DNA of 64,000 nucleotides from Dipteris shenzhenensis (lineage: Eukaryota > Polypodiophyta > Polypodiopsida > Gleicheniales), in the NCBI GenBank assembly GCA_047967505.1, contig CM106540.1; one strand, given 5' to 3'. A model generated the notes under the pieces. It had not been told where the DNA came from, did not search any database, and saw nothing but the letters and a program-made list of their open reading frames with translations. The position numbers and the translations under genes were made by a program. Every line of letters starts with the position of its first letter. The stretch's first letter is position 1. Below, piece after piece: positions 46,790-59,170 of this stretch.

Positions 46790-47335
46790 TTCTTCCCCTC
46801 TCTTCTCTTATTCCCTCTTCTTCCCCTCTTTTCCTCTTTTCCTCTCTCTTTCCCCCCCTCTTTCCCTCATATGCACATGCATAAGCATAAGCATAATATT
46901 TCTCTCATTTTCTCTTATGCATATGTTTTTCCTTCTCTTATGCTTATGCTCTTTTCCCCTCTTCTTTTTCCCTGCTTTCAATCTCTTTTCCCCTCTTCGT
47001 TCTCTTATTTTTCACTCTATTTTTTCCTCTCTTTTTCTCCTCTTTTCATAAGCATATGTATTTGCCTATGCTTATTCTTATGCATGAGCATATGTGCTTC
47101 TGCTCATGCATAAGCACAAGCTTATGCTTTCTCTATTTTTCTCTTATGCTCATATGCTCATGCATAAGCATAAGCATATGCTTTCTTTCTTTTTATCTTA
47201 TGCTTATGCTCTTTTTCCCTCTTCCTTATCTTATGCTTATGCTCTTTTCCTCTCTTCTTTTTCCCCTCTTCCTTCTCTTGTTTTCCCCTCTTCCTTTTCC
47301 CCTCTTTCAATCTCTTTTCCCCTCTTCTTTTTTTT
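46790..47335. repeat. Pyrimidine-rich block with CATAAGCATAAGC microsatellite
   Basis: TCCCCTCTTTTCCTCTT-like sequence mixed with repeats of CTTATGCTTATGCTC and CATAAGCATAAGC. Any frames found here are composition artefacts. Confidence 0.8.
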
Positions 47336-47574
47336 GTAAGAAAATAGTACGCAGCGGAAGATAACAATAAAACGCAAGTACACGATGGAAAGCTGGAGAG
47401 AATACAAAAATTCTGATATACCAAACTGCTGATACAACTGATGGCTGGCTGTCCACCCGTGCGCTCTACAGACAGAGCTTCGATGGTGATCTAGACAGAT
47501 GCTGGACGGAGGACTATGAGCGTGAAGAACTGGTGATCTGATGATAGGGGGTGGCCACTATTATATAGTGTAAG

Positions 47575-49420
47575 TCAGTTGACGGTCGGCCTTGTAATAG
47601 GCAGTCGGCCTAATAGACAGATCCTCCTTAGCCAAACTGCTTCACAAGTAGCAATGCATGTTGCCTTGTACTCAGCTTCTGTCGAAGATAGTGCCACTGT
47701 TGGGTGCTTCTTGCTAATCCAAGAGAACACTCCTGAACCAAGTGAAAAACAATATCCAGAAAGTGACTTTCTAGAATCACAATCTCCCGCCCAATCTGAG
47801 TCATAGTAACCCGCCAAGGTCTTCCCTGCTCTGTAGGTAATGCCATACTCTAGTGTACCTTTCACGTACTTTAGCACACGCATCCCTGCTTTCCAATGGT
47901 TCTCTCGAGGTTGATTTGAGAACCTACTAAGTACACCAACTGCAAAGCTGATATCAGGTCTAGTGTTGCACAGAAAAATGAGACTCCCCATAAGTTTCCT
48001 ATACTCCTTGATGTCGACAAGTGGTGATGCATCCTCCACTGAGAGCTTACCATTCACCTCCATGGGAGAGACCACGTCCTTACACTCGGTCATATCGAAT
48101 GCCTTCAAGATCTCGCGAGCATATCTCTGCTGAGAGATGAAAATCCTGCCAGGTTTTTGCCAAACCTCAATGCCGAGGCAAAAGTGCATGAGCCCCAAAT
48201 CTGTCATTTCAAACTCGGAACTCAACGACTCCCTCAACTGTTGCAGCATCTTCTCATGATCTCCTGTGATGATCAAGTCATCCACATAAAGGACTATTAC
48301 CACATACTTGCCATCCTGCTTACAAACATATAGGTTAGCATCAGAAGCACTTTTTGAGAAACCAATAGATATGAGAAAGCTATCAATCCGTTGGTACCAT
48401 TCCCTTGGGGCCTGTTTCAGCCCGTACAATGCCTTCTTTAGTTTGCAAACCTTATTCTCTGAATTGGGCACCTCAAATCCTGGTGGCTGGAACACATATA
48501 CCTCCTCCTTGAGATGTCCATTCAAGAACGCAGATTTCACGTCCATTTGAAACACCGGCCACTGCTTATGAGCAGCCAAGGCAAGTACCACCCGAATAGT
48601 TGTCATCCTTGCTGTAGGAGCAAAGGAATCCTCAAAATCAAAGCCTTCAACTTGAGAGTATCCTTGTGCAACAAGCCTAGCCTTGTACTTTTCCAAAGAT
48701 CCATCAGATTTGTACTTGGCCTTCCATACCCATTTGGTACCAATGATCTTCCTTTTTACTGGATGATCAACCAAGTCCCAAGTCTGATTCTTCATGATGC
48801 TGTCATACTCCTCTTGCATGGCAGCTTTCCAATTTGGATCGACCATTGCCTCATCCAAATTCATAGGCTCTTGAACTTTCATAATCTCAGCCATCAAGGC
48901 CATATTGACTATGTGTTCAGAAGCCCTTTTCTGCTCCTCTATCCTCTTTGATCGTCGAAGTCCATCTGCAGATGACTCCGCCAAGTCTGGAGCCGGATTC
49001 TTCTCATCAAAGAGCTGCCTTGCCCACTTTGGAAGTGGCTTACCTTGTGGAGCCAAGGCATGTTGTGGTGTTGGTGGAGTCTGTTCCTCGAAGTACTCCT
49101 CCTCATTCTGCAACTCTGCTTTAGATACGGGCACAAGGTGAGTTACTTTTACGGCTGATGATAAAGTGGAAGGGCATACCTCCTCCTCCATTGTATGTGG
49201 CTGTTCCCAAAACACCACATCACGACTGACCACGATCTTCTTTGCCTCTGGATCATATAGCCGGTACGCCTTTGACTCCTGGCTATAGCCCATGAAGATA
49301 CACTTTCTGTTCTTTGGATCTAATTTCTTTCTGATGCTATCTGGAACATGAACAAAGCACTCACATCCAAATGTTCTGAAATGAGAAGCGGAAGGCTTTT
49401 TACCTAAGTAACCACTTCGT
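47575..49420 (-). pseudogene. Ty1/copia pol fragment (element A)
   Basis: On the minus strand, from about 49420, the frame covers the C-terminal part of integrase ([31 protein letters not shown]), a linker, reverse transcriptase ([38 protein letters not shown] near 48280) and the first part of RNase H ([16 protein letters not shown]). Gag, protease, the integrase core and the end of RNase H are missing, as are both LTRs. The open frame extends upstream to 49578, but residues before SGYLGKK are not copia and come from repeat R1. It lies head to head with element B. Confidence 0.9.
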
Positions 49421-49432
49421 TCACGCACATTT

Positions 49433-49667
49433 GCCTCTACATCGACGCATCTGACCCAGCACTTAAAAAGAACAAAGGAAAAGGAATTATTTGCTGCTCT
49501 TTCATCGATCGACGGTTGGTTTAGATCTAGATCAGAGTAGACTAGATCGCCATAGAGGGGACGCTTTGAATTCCCCAAGTTGCCAATCTAAGCCATGCCC
49601 GAAATTCCCGACTAGTACCTACTCGGAGTCAGTTCATACGCTCACATCCGATTTCACATCATTGCAT
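49433..49667 (-). repeat. Unclassified interspersed repeat (R1), distant copy
   Basis: The reverse complement aligns with 4370-4630. It separates the 5' truncated copia element A (minus) from the leader of element B (plus). Its relation to either element is unclear; it may be an old insertion into which one of them was joined. Confidence 0.6.
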
Positions 49668-50010
49668 TACCTGAAACCTTACGTTCATCAGTTCAGTGAG
49701 CAGACTTCAGAGTTCAGAGGCATTGCAGATTGATTCAGTGGGCAGATAGCACTTGATTTCACACACACATGCCACCATTGTAAAGCCTACTTGGCTATCT
49801 CACGGCATAGTGCACATCATTTTCAGCCTTGTAAAGCCTCTTGGCTATTCCCGGCATCATTGCCACAAGCCTTGTAACACAGGTCAGATCTTATTTACTG
49901 CAGTTCTATCTTCACCGACGGTACAGAGATTTCACTTGGCATCTTCAGTGTATTTGCAGTTGATTCATACAGAGTTTTCCAGGACACTTTTTGAGTACAT
50001 TGTTTGCACC

Positions 50011-51117
50011 ATGTCGACTAGCAACCTCAATCTGGAGGCATCTGCTAAGTTAGACAACTCCAATTACGGTACATGGAAATACCGAATGGAGACCATTCTT
50101 GTGCTTCAGGACAAATGGGAGTATGTTGATGGATCCATACCTAGACCATTGGCCGATCCAGCCACCAGTAGCTCTACTCCATCTGTTGTCACAGCACCAG
50201 CAACGGGATCTACATCGGGATCTACATCTACACAAACAGTTTCCGCATCAGTAGCAGATCCTGCCATTGCCCGAGCTCAAGCAGAATGGGATAAGAAAGA
50301 CAAGTATGCCTATCACCTGATCAAGCAGAATGTGCAAGATGTCATGCTAGGACAGCTCAACATAGTCAAGACATCAAAAGAAGCATGGGATATGTTCGCA
50401 GCTCTTTACGAGTCCAAGAACACATCCAGGATTCTCACCTTGAGAAACCAGATCAACCAGAGTTTCCGCAATAGCAATGAAACCGGTCATGCTTATGTAC
50501 TCCGCATCAAAGACTACAAGAATCTGGTCCAGAGTATTGCCATCCAATGGCAAATTCCAACACTTGAAGAACTTCAGTCAGTTCTACTTGGTGAAGAACT
50601 CAGGACTCAGGCCATTCAAGCACGTAAAGGTCATTCTAATGATCAGGCATTCACCGCTTCAGACAAAAGCAGAGGCAAAGGCAGAAACAGAGGTAGATCA
50701 TATCAGAAAAGTGGTCAAAATCAAAGTCAGAATCAGCATCAGCATCAGCAGCATCCTCAGCAACATCAAAATCAGCAAAGAGGAAATCATTCCAACCGAG
50801 GAAGATTCCAAGGACGAGGGAATGCATCCAGCAATGTGTCAAACATTCAATGCAACTATTGTCACAAGTTTGGACACTATGAAAGAGATTGCCGCAAGAA
50901 GCAGTATGACCAAGGCGGTCAATCTAGCAGTAATCGAGGGAATTCCCGAGGAAGAGGAAATCATCGTGGTGGACATTCTAGTCACAGTCATTTTGCAAAT
51001 GAACATGGCAATATGTTTCTTGCAAGTGAGGAATTGCATCAGACTGATACAATGCACCAAGACACTGATTTCAATCCCAAAGAGGATTTCAGCTATCAAG
51101 TTGACCAAGTGGAATAG
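50011..51117 (+). CDS. Ty1/copia gag (element B)
   Basis: ATG at 50011 opens MSTSNLNLEASAKLDNSNYG. The frame contains the copia gag (UBN2-type) region with AWDMFAALYESKNTS, a Gln/His-rich stretch and a CCHC zinc knuckle (CNYCHKFGHYERDCRKK). It ends at TAG 51115-51117. The 258 bases of open frame before the ATG are not gag-like. The product would be the capsid-nucleocapsid protein. The pol frame follows directly in the same phase. Confidence 0.85.
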   Translation: MSTSNLNLEASAKLDNSNYGTWKYRMETILVLQDKWEYVDGSIPRPLADPATSSSTPSVVTAPATGSTSGSTSTQTVSASVADPAIARAQAEWDKKDKYAYHLIKQNVQDVMLGQLNIVKTSKEAWDMFAALYESKNTSRILTLRNQINQSFRNSNETGHAYVLRIKDYKNLVQSIAIQWQIPTLEELQSVLLGEELRTQAIQARKGHSNDQAFTASDKSRGKGRNRGRSYQKSGQNQSQNQHQHQQHPQQHQNQQRGNHSNRGRFQGRGNASSNVSNIQCNYCHKFGHYERDCRKKQYDQGGQSSSNRGNSRGRGNHRGGHSSHSHFANEHGNMFLASEELHQTDTMHQDTDFNPKEDFSYQVDQVE

Positions 51118-53538
51118 GATCCTTGGTACATCGACAGCGGTGCATCATCTCATATGACAAATCATCAGGAATGGTTCACAGAAATGAAGCCATTAGAAGG
51201 TCAAAAGAATGTCATCTATACAGTAGACAATACACCGAATCCGGTTCAAGGGACAGGAGTTATCCCTATGAACAATTTCACTGGTACAAAAGGATTAGTC
51301 AAAGATGTGCTCTATGTTCCGAAGCTCAGCAAGAACCTTTTGTCAGTAGGTCAAATGACGGAAGACAACTACAAAGTCATCTTCGACGGTGATGAATGCA
51401 CTATCAGAGACAAATCCAAAAGAGGTCAGCTAGTAGCAAAAGGTGTCAAGGAAGGACGCTTGTACAGGATGCTAGCTACAGTACCAGATAAACATGCCAT
51501 GTCAGCTCAAATGCAACAGATGCCACTATCTACAAAATGGCACAAGAGATATGGTCATGTCAACTTCAAGTACTTGTTAGATCTAAGGAATCAAAATATG
51601 GCAATTGGGATTCCGAAGCTACAGTTTCTTGGAAAGGTTTGTGAAGCATGCTGCTTCGGCAAACAAAAGCGAACCAACTTTGTCAGAAGTACCTCTCGTG
51701 CACGAGGTATTCTTGATTTAATTCATACAGATGTATGGGGTTATGCCCAGACCCGCAACATCAATGGTTCACTTTATTACTTGACCTTCATCGACGACTA
51801 CAGCAGATATTGTTGGGTCTACTTTCTGAAAGAGAAATCTAAAGTGTTTGCCAGATTTCAAGAATTCAAAGCCATGGTAGAAAACCAAACAGGCAGAAAG
51901 ATCAAGGTCATGAGATCAGATAGAGGAGGTGAATACATGTCTTCAGCCTTCATGAACTTTTGCAAAACTCACGGCATTCGAAGACAATTCACATGTGCAG
52001 ATACTCCTCAGCAAAATGCAATAGCTGAAAGGAAGAATGGGACTTTAGCAGACAGTGCTAGAGCAATGCTTAGTGAAAAGCATCTTCCGAATCAGTATTG
52101 GGCAGAAGCAATAGCTACAGCTAACTACTTGCTTAATCGGCTTCCTACCGAACCGATACAAGGTATGACTCCTTATGAAGCATTCACTGGACACAAGCCA
52201 CGCATTGGGCATCTCCGCATATTTGGTTGCATAGCATATGCCCACATACATGATGATCATCGCAGGAAATTGGATGCGAAGTCACACAAATGCATCATGG
52301 TTGGCTACAGTGAAGAAAGTAAAGCATACAAATTGTATGATCCCATCAACCGCAAAGTCATCATCTCCAGAGATGTAATCTTCGATGAGGAATCAGAATG
52401 GAAAACCTCACCCACACAGGAGATAGAAGCATCGACTTCACAGTCATCTACAGAACAGGTTGATGAAGAAGAGCAAGAATTGCCAGCAACACCCCAATCA
52501 ACGTCACAGCAGCTCAGACGGTCTACTAGGGAAAGCAGACCACCAGCCAGATTGACATATGCTCAGAAAGGCAAAGCAATTCAGGTGGAAACCACCAAAT
52601 ATGCTCTTATGACTACCATCATGGCTACAGAAGAGCCAGTGTACTTCGAAGACGCAGTAGGTAAGCCAGAATGGCAAACTGCAATGAATGAAGAAATGGA
52701 TGCTTTGTATAAAAACAACACTTGGGAATTATGCGACCTTCCACCAGGAAAGAAGGCCATAGCCAACAAATGGGTATACAAAGTGAAGTACAATCCAGAT
52801 GGCAGTATTCAGAGATACAAAGCCAGATTAGTTGCAAAAGGATTTGCACAACAATATGGCCAAGATTATGATGAGACTTATGCTCCAGTAGCAAAGATGG
52901 ATTCCATACGGTTCTTGATATCACTAGCGACACTCAGTCAATGGAATGTGTATCAGCTCGATGTCAAGAATGCATTTCTCAATGGTTATCTAGACGAGGA
53001 AGTCTACATGCAACAACCAGCCGGTTATGTTGAACCAGGACAGGAGAACAAGGTTTGCCATCTCAAGAAAAGTCTCTATGGCTTAAAGCAAGCACCCAGA
53101 AGTTGGTACAGCAGGATTGACAAGTATTTTGCTGATCTGGGATACATGAAGTCCAATGCAGATCATACTCTCTACTACAAAGTTCAAGGGGAGGATATTA
53201 CTATTGCACTTTTGTACGTAGATGATCTGATTGTGACAGGAAGCAAGGATAGCTTCATCAGAAAGCTAAAACAAGACTTATCTGCAGAGTTCGACATGAA
53301 AGATCTTGGACTTATGCACTATTGTCTTGGAATTGAGTTCTGGAGAGATTCAGATAGCACATTCATGAGTCAGCTCAAATATGTTGACAATCTCCTGAAG
53401 AAGTTTCCTATGGCAGATTACAAGATTGCAGCCACTCCCATGGAACAGAGTTTGAAACTTACTAAAGATTCAGAAAAGCCTACAGTCAATGACAGATACT
53501 ACAGGCAACTCACTGGAATGCAGCCAAAAGAGTCTTGA
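51118..53538 (+). pseudogene. Ty1/copia pol, protease-integrase-RT (element B), truncated in RT/RNase H linker
   Basis: It begins right after the gag stop with DPWYIDSGASSHMT, the aspartic protease motif. The pre-integrase and zinc-binding region (HKRYGH, CEACCFGKQ) follows, then the integrase core (HTDVWG, SDRGGEY, AERKNG), the reverse transcriptase ([24 protein letters not shown] at 53215-53226) and the start of the linker (YYRQLTG). At about 53518 a block normally present between RT and RNase H is missing, and the frame ends at TGA 53536-53538. Since gag and pol share one frame, the stop between them is either a mutation or a readthrough site. Confidence 0.9.
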
Positions 53539-54203
53539 GATACGTCAGAGGTACAAGACAATTTGGGATAGAATACAGCCAAAAGAGTCTTGAGATACAT
53601 CAGAGGTACAAGACAAAACAGTCTCACTGGAATGCAGCCAAAAGAGTCTTGAGATACATCAGAGGTACAAGACAATTTGGGATAGAATACAGAGGAAGTC
53701 ATCCACGGTTGCATGGATACTGTGATAGTGACTATGCTGGAGATCATGAGACCAGGAGATCGACACAGGGATATGCATTTTTCCTTGGTCAAGGTGCTAT
53801 ATCATGGTTGTCAAACAAACAGCCAACTGTTTCTTTGTCTTCGACTGAAGCAGAATATAGGGCACTCACTACAGGTGCATGTGAGGCTATATGGCTCAGA
53901 AGACTATTGTCAGAAACAGATTACTTTGATGAGTCAAAGCCAACAACAATATATTGTGATAATCAATCGGCTCAAGCATTGGCCAAAAATCCAGTATATC
54001 ACTCCAGAACAAAGCACATTGATGTCAGAGAGCACTTCATCAGAGAAAGAGTGTTACTTGGTGACATCACACTGCAGCATTGTGATAGCAAAGAAAATGT
54101 TGCAGACATCTTTACCAAACCACTCGGTAAAGAGCTATTCGAGAAACACCGACTAGCTCTTGGTTTGATGCAGAGGAAGGACATTCCCATTAAAGGGGTG
54201 TGA
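53539..54203 (+). pseudogene. Ty1/copia RNase H (element B), detached by rearrangement
   Basis: Three partial copies of CAGCCAAAAGAGTCTTGAGA start at 53521, 53576 and 53635, so the linker has been duplicated in short tandem. After them the RNase H domain is intact: [48 protein letters not shown]. It ends at 54203, close to a polypurine tract and the 3' LTR. Confidence 0.85.
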
Positions 54204-54291
54204 TGGAATGTAATGCTCAGTCCTTCTTCGATTCCCTAGAATCATCATCTTGAGGGAAGGCCTACTTCATGATGTTGATCTTGAGGGAAGG

Positions 54292-54551
54292 TGTTGAGAG
54301 TTCATGCTCAACATCATGTGATCATGTGTGCATAGCACCATCACGTGATCATATGTGCATAGCACTAACCTTATAGAGTGCTATAAAGGAAAGGGTTAGC
54401 TTCCCTAACCCTAACCCTAAAAGGGTTTGTATATATTCTATTTTTTCAACTAATTCTAGTGTACAGTTAGTCATTTGTGGTGTGCTCTCTAGCTGTGCCC
54501 TCTCTCCTCATCTCCACTCTTCTCCTCTCCCCTTCTTCATATTTTGTCACA
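54292..54551 (+). mobile_element. 3' LTR of copia element B (probable limits)
   Basis: It begins TGTTGAGAGTTCATGC directly after the purine-rich TTGAGGGAAGG at 54281. It contains a TATAAA at about 54374 and plausibly ends TTTTGTCACA. No matching 5' LTR is present upstream of 50011, so the right boundary is uncertain and the element is 5'-truncated. Confidence 0.6.
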
Positions 54552-54554
54552 TAG

Positions 54555-54716
54555 GTCATACCGTCGGGCCTGGGGCTACCGGCAGCCCCCGGACCCTGCC
54601 GCTGGGGGCTTTGCCCCCAGCCACCGGGGGCCTGTGCCCCCCGGACCCCCTGCTATCGGGGGGGCTCTCGCCGCCCCGAACCCCCCCCTTTTTGCAGACG
54701 GGTATCTACTCTTGGC
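54555..54716. other. GC-rich hairpin-forming segment between two copia elements
   Basis: About 150 bp of very GC-rich sequence, unlike both neighbours, contains the perfect hairpin GCTGGGGGCTTTGCCCCCAGC-type stem (9 bp, three-base loop) and other G5/C5 inverted repeats. It sits between the 3' LTR of element B and the point where element C's gag begins. It may be LTR sequence, an insertion or a junction filler. Confidence 0.6.
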
Positions 54717-57700
54717 TCCTAAGCCGTCTCATAACCATCTGGTCTAAAGAATGGCATGAAAAAGCCAGAAAATGCCTGTATTGGCTGTTTGTTAGCATTT
54801 CAGATTCTATGATTGTGCATATACATGATGTAGAGACGCCTAAGGAGGCATGGGATACATTGGTGAATCTGTGTAGCACAAATACCAAAGCACGAAAGAT
54901 GCAGCTAAAGCAGGAGTTGCACAATGTGCAAAGGAAAAATCTGAATATAAATGAGTATTCCTTGAAGGTGAAAGGCCTTGCAGATTCTCTTGCCTCCATT
55001 GGAGCACCTGTTGATGATGAGGACTTAGTGTCCGTGACCTTGAATGGTCTTGGGAAAGATTATGCACAGTTTCGGACATCCATTGGAGTCCGCAAAACAT
55101 TTCCTAATTTTCAAGAACTTATTGCTCTCTTGCTGAGTGAAGAGCAAAGGAATGGTGGTTCAGCCACCTCAACTTCTCAAGAGACTGCTTTCTACTCGAA
55201 TACAGGTAGAGGCAGGGGTAGAGGAAGAGGCCGTTTTGGTGGCCGTGCAGGAAATCAGAACCAACAGCAACAACAGGAAAACCAGTCCTATGGAGGAGGA
55301 CGTGGTAGTTCTAGAGGCAGGGGGAGCCAAAGAGGCCGTGGTTCATGGCAAAGGAACCAGCAAGTAAATAGCAGCACAGAATGCTATTATTGTGGAAAGC
55401 CTGGACACAAGGAGAATACATGCTATAAAAAGCAGAATGACATCAAAAGTGGGAAGTTGCAGCAAAGCAACTATGCATCATCAAGTGGGTATGGTGACGA
55501 TAGAAATGAGCACCTTTTTGTGATGCAGCATATGGTTAACTCCATGTCAGGAGATGCTGCAGCTTGCAATGATGTTTGGTATGTTGATTCAGGTGCCTCT
55601 AACCACATGACCAGTCATGGTGAGTGGTTTCATGAAGGTTATGTTGAAACAGGTGATGATACTGCGCACCCAATTACGCAGGTTGGTAAAGTGCCATTGG
55701 CTATGCAGGATGGCAAAACAAAGTACTTGGCAGATGTACTTCATGTTCCAAAAATCACTAAGAACCTAGTTTCAGTTGGCCAGATGGTTGAGCAAGGTCT
55801 ACAGGTTAGATTTAATCCTGATGGATGCTTTGTTGAGGACTTGAAAAATAAGTGCCGCTTGGTTGCAAAAGGCAACAAAAATGGTAGAATGTTCACCTTG
55901 GATGTTGATATGCCTGAGGTGAAAGCTGCTATGTTTGCGCATGGGAGAGGTGTCATTGCAGATATTGAGATATGGCACAAGCGCATTGGGCACGTGAATA
56001 TACAAAGGCTGAAATCTATGCAAACGAAAAACATTGTTGCAGGTTTGCCTAAATTCAGAGTTGAGGGAATGCAAAAGGTATGTGAAGCATGCCAAATGGG
56101 TAAGCAGGCCAGACATGCATTTCCCAAAAATGCTAAGGTGAGCAGAAGACCTTTGGAAGTGATCCATTCAGATGTTTGGACAACCAAAGCTGCTTCTATT
56201 GGTGGATGCCATTATTATGTGACGTTTATTGATGACTACACTAGGAAGGTGTGGATTTATTTTATGAAGCACAAAAGTGAAGTGTTCAGCCATTTCAAGG
56301 CTTTTAAGGCCATGGTTGAAAAAGAGAAAGGTGTGCATATTAAAGTGCTAAGATCTGATGGAGGGGGAGAGTACTTTTCAGGAGAATTTTGTGAATATCT
56401 AAAAGAACAGGGAATTCAAAGGAAGTACTCATGCAGGTCTACCCCTCAGCAGAATGGGGTTGCAGGAAAGGAAGAACAGGCATATTGCAGAAGTAGGATG
56501 GGCGATCCTAAATGAGAAAAACATGCCTGATTATTTTTGGGCTGAAGCAGTAGCAACTGTTGTTTATATTATGAACAGAACCCCCACTGCAGCTGTCCAT
56601 GGCATGATGCCTGAAGAAATGTATACAGGCCAAAAACCAGATATTTCTCACTTGAAGGTATTTGGTTGCATAGCTTATGTTCATGTTCCTGATGAGAAGA
56701 GAACAAAGCTGAATCCAAAGGCAGAAAAATGCATCTTTATTGGATATGCTCTGCACCAGAAAGGGTATCGCTGTTATAACCCTTCCACCCGCAAAATGCA
56801 AGTGAGCAGAGATGTTGTTTTTGATGAAATGAGCAGCTGGTATGCACCAACTGTTATGGTAGGAGATGCAGATGCAGGAAATGGGAATGCTGCAATAAAT
56901 GCAGAGCAGCAATCTCAAGCCTTGAGTGGACCCAGAGAGTCCTCTACTAGTGGATCTAATGCATGGACAGGGAGATTGAGATCTAGTGAATCGTCACATG
57001 GCAGCCCTGATAGTGTTGTGCAGGTATCACATAAGGGAAAAGAAAAAGTAGACCATGCTCCAGTGTTTGATGTGTCTGCTGGTAGCTCTCATGTTGATGG
57101 AGAGTCAAGCGGCTCTAAAGTGAGCCTTGATGAGGAACTTGGGATTCCTTCTGTTGTTACACCTGGTGCAAGGAAAAGCAAGCATGATTTAAAGACTCCT
57201 GCAACTGACCCAGTTGTACGGAGGTCCACTCGTATTAAGTATCCAGTTGACAGGCTGAGATATGATGGGTATACAGCACATCACTATGCTTATATGGTCA
57301 AGGTTCTAGAGGAGCCAGAGCCCACATGTTTTGAGGATGTAGCAGGGCATAAAAATTGGGAAGCAACTATGGATGAAGAGATGGCTGCCTTGGATGCAAA
57401 CCACACTTGGGATTTGATGCCTTTGCCTCATGATAAGAAGGCTATTGGCTGCAAGTGGGTTTACAAAGTAAAGCACAATGCTGATGGATCTGTTAGCAGG
57501 TACAAGGCAAGATTGGTTGCCAAAGGTTTTGCGCAGACATATGGAATTGACTATGAGGAAACTTTCAGCCCAGTTGCAAGGATGGCAACTGTGAGAGCAG
57601 TAGTTGCTATGGCTGCTGCAAAGGGATGGTCTTTGCATCAGATGGATGTGAAAAATGCCTTCTTGCATGGTGATTTGCAGGAAGAGGTTTATATGATGCA

Positions 57701-58903
57701 GCCAGAAGGTTATGAGGATAATTCACACACGAATTTGTATGCAAGTTGCGCAAAGCCTTGTATGGCTTAAAACAGGCGCCGAGGGCATGGTCAGACAAGA
57801 TAGGGCAATATCTTGTCACTATTGGATTTAAGATTTCCAATTCAGATTTTTCACTTTATGTGAAAAGGACAAACAGAGGGATTGTGCTTGTAGTCATTTA
57901 TGTTGATGACTTGATTATTACAGGTGATAGTGATGCAGACATTAATGAAGTGAAGCTGCTATTGAAGCAAAAATTTGAGATGAAGGATTTGGGAGAGCTG
58001 CGTTACTTCATGGGCATTGAGGTTGTTAGATCCCCGAGTGGGATATGGCTGTTGCAAAGGCAATACGGTTTGGACATGCTGTCCAAATATGGGATGACAG
58101 GCTGTAAGCCTATCTCTGTTCCATTGGAGCAGAATGTGAAGCTCAATGCAGAGATAGGTGAGCTTCTTGAAGATATTACTATGTACAGGCACATAGTAGG
58201 TAGCTTGATTTACATGACTATAACCAGACCAGATTTGAGCTATGCTGTGGGGCTGGTGAGTCAGTTTACGCAGGCACCGAGGAAGCCACACTTGGATGCG
58301 GCTAGGCGCATACTGCGGTATGTGAAGTCCACATTGCATTATGGACTGTTTTAGGAAGCTGGGTGTGCATTACAGGTACATGGATACACAGATGCTGACT
58401 GGGCTGGTAGTGTCTCAGACAGGAGATCTACTAGTGGTTTTATGTTTTCCCTTGGGAGTGGTGCCATCAGTTGGAGCAGCAAGAAGCAGCCAATAGTTGC
58501 CTTGTCAAGCACAGAGGCTGAGTACAGGGGTGCAGCAATGGCTGCATGTGAGGTAGCTTGGTTATGGAAGCTACTTGCAGATATGGGACAGTCAATTCAT
58601 GCAGCAGTTGTCATTCATTGTGACAACATTAGCAGCATCATGCTTACTAATAACCCAGTTTATCATGCTAGAACGAAGCACATTGAGGTGCATTATCACT
58701 TTGTGAGAGAGAAGGTTCTAGCTAGTGAGATTGATCTTGTTTATGTCAGCACTGAGGAGGAGGTGGTTGATATTTTTACGAAGGCATTGGGTACCGAGAA
58801 GCTTCACAGATTTAGGAGCTTGCTTGGTGTACGTGAGATGGATTTGAGCTTGAGGGGGAGTGTTGAGATATCAAGCTCTACCCCCGATATATCTCCTGGA
58901 TGA
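54717..58903 (+). pseudogene. Ty1/copia gag-pol (element C), 5'-truncated and frameshifted
   Basis: Gag-like sequence starts abruptly around 54717 (ARKCLYWLFVSISDSM, KEAWDTLVNLC), with a Gly/Arg-rich region and CCHC knuckle (CYYCGKPGHKENTC). Protease (YVDSGASNHMT), pre-integrase, integrase (HSDVWTT, SDGGGEY), reverse transcriptase ([24 protein letters not shown] at 57898-57909) and RNase H ([32 protein letters not shown]) follow. There is a one-base insertion near 56463, a one-base deletion near 57731 and an in-frame TAG at 58352-58354. The gag N-terminus and 5' LTR are absent. It belongs to a different copia lineage from element B, judging by gag and linker sequence. Confidence 0.9.
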
Positions 58904-59170
58904 CTATCATTTATGTCACCGCCTATGTTAGTTGTACTCGTGGTGTAGTTAGACTACCACATATGTTTTTGGTTTGGGTTCACATATGAACCACATATTC
59001 TAGGGTTTGACATATAGGGTATTTCCCTCTTCTATTGTATGGTTGTTGTGTGCAAAAGTGAAGAAAGGCTTCACCCTCCAACCTTGTGTCCTCTCTCTTT
59101 TGTGTGTTGTGAAGAAAGCTGAACTTGAGTCTCCTATCTCTCTCCCTTATTCTTTACAACAGCAGCCCAT
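58861..59170 (+). mobile_element. 3' LTR of copia element C (right limit uncertain)
   Basis: It begins TGTTGAGATATC immediately after the polypurine tract TGAGGGGGAG. The first eight bases, TGTTGAGA, are the same as in element B's LTR. It contains poly-pyrimidine and TTTGTGTGTTG segments typical of the 3' part of copia LTRs. No second LTR copy is in the window to fix its end. Confidence 0.6.

Noticed and set aside
54405-54422. Telomere-like CCCTAACCCTAACCCTAAA
   Set aside because: Only about three units, of mixed period, inside the LTR of a copia element; too short for an interstitial telomere.
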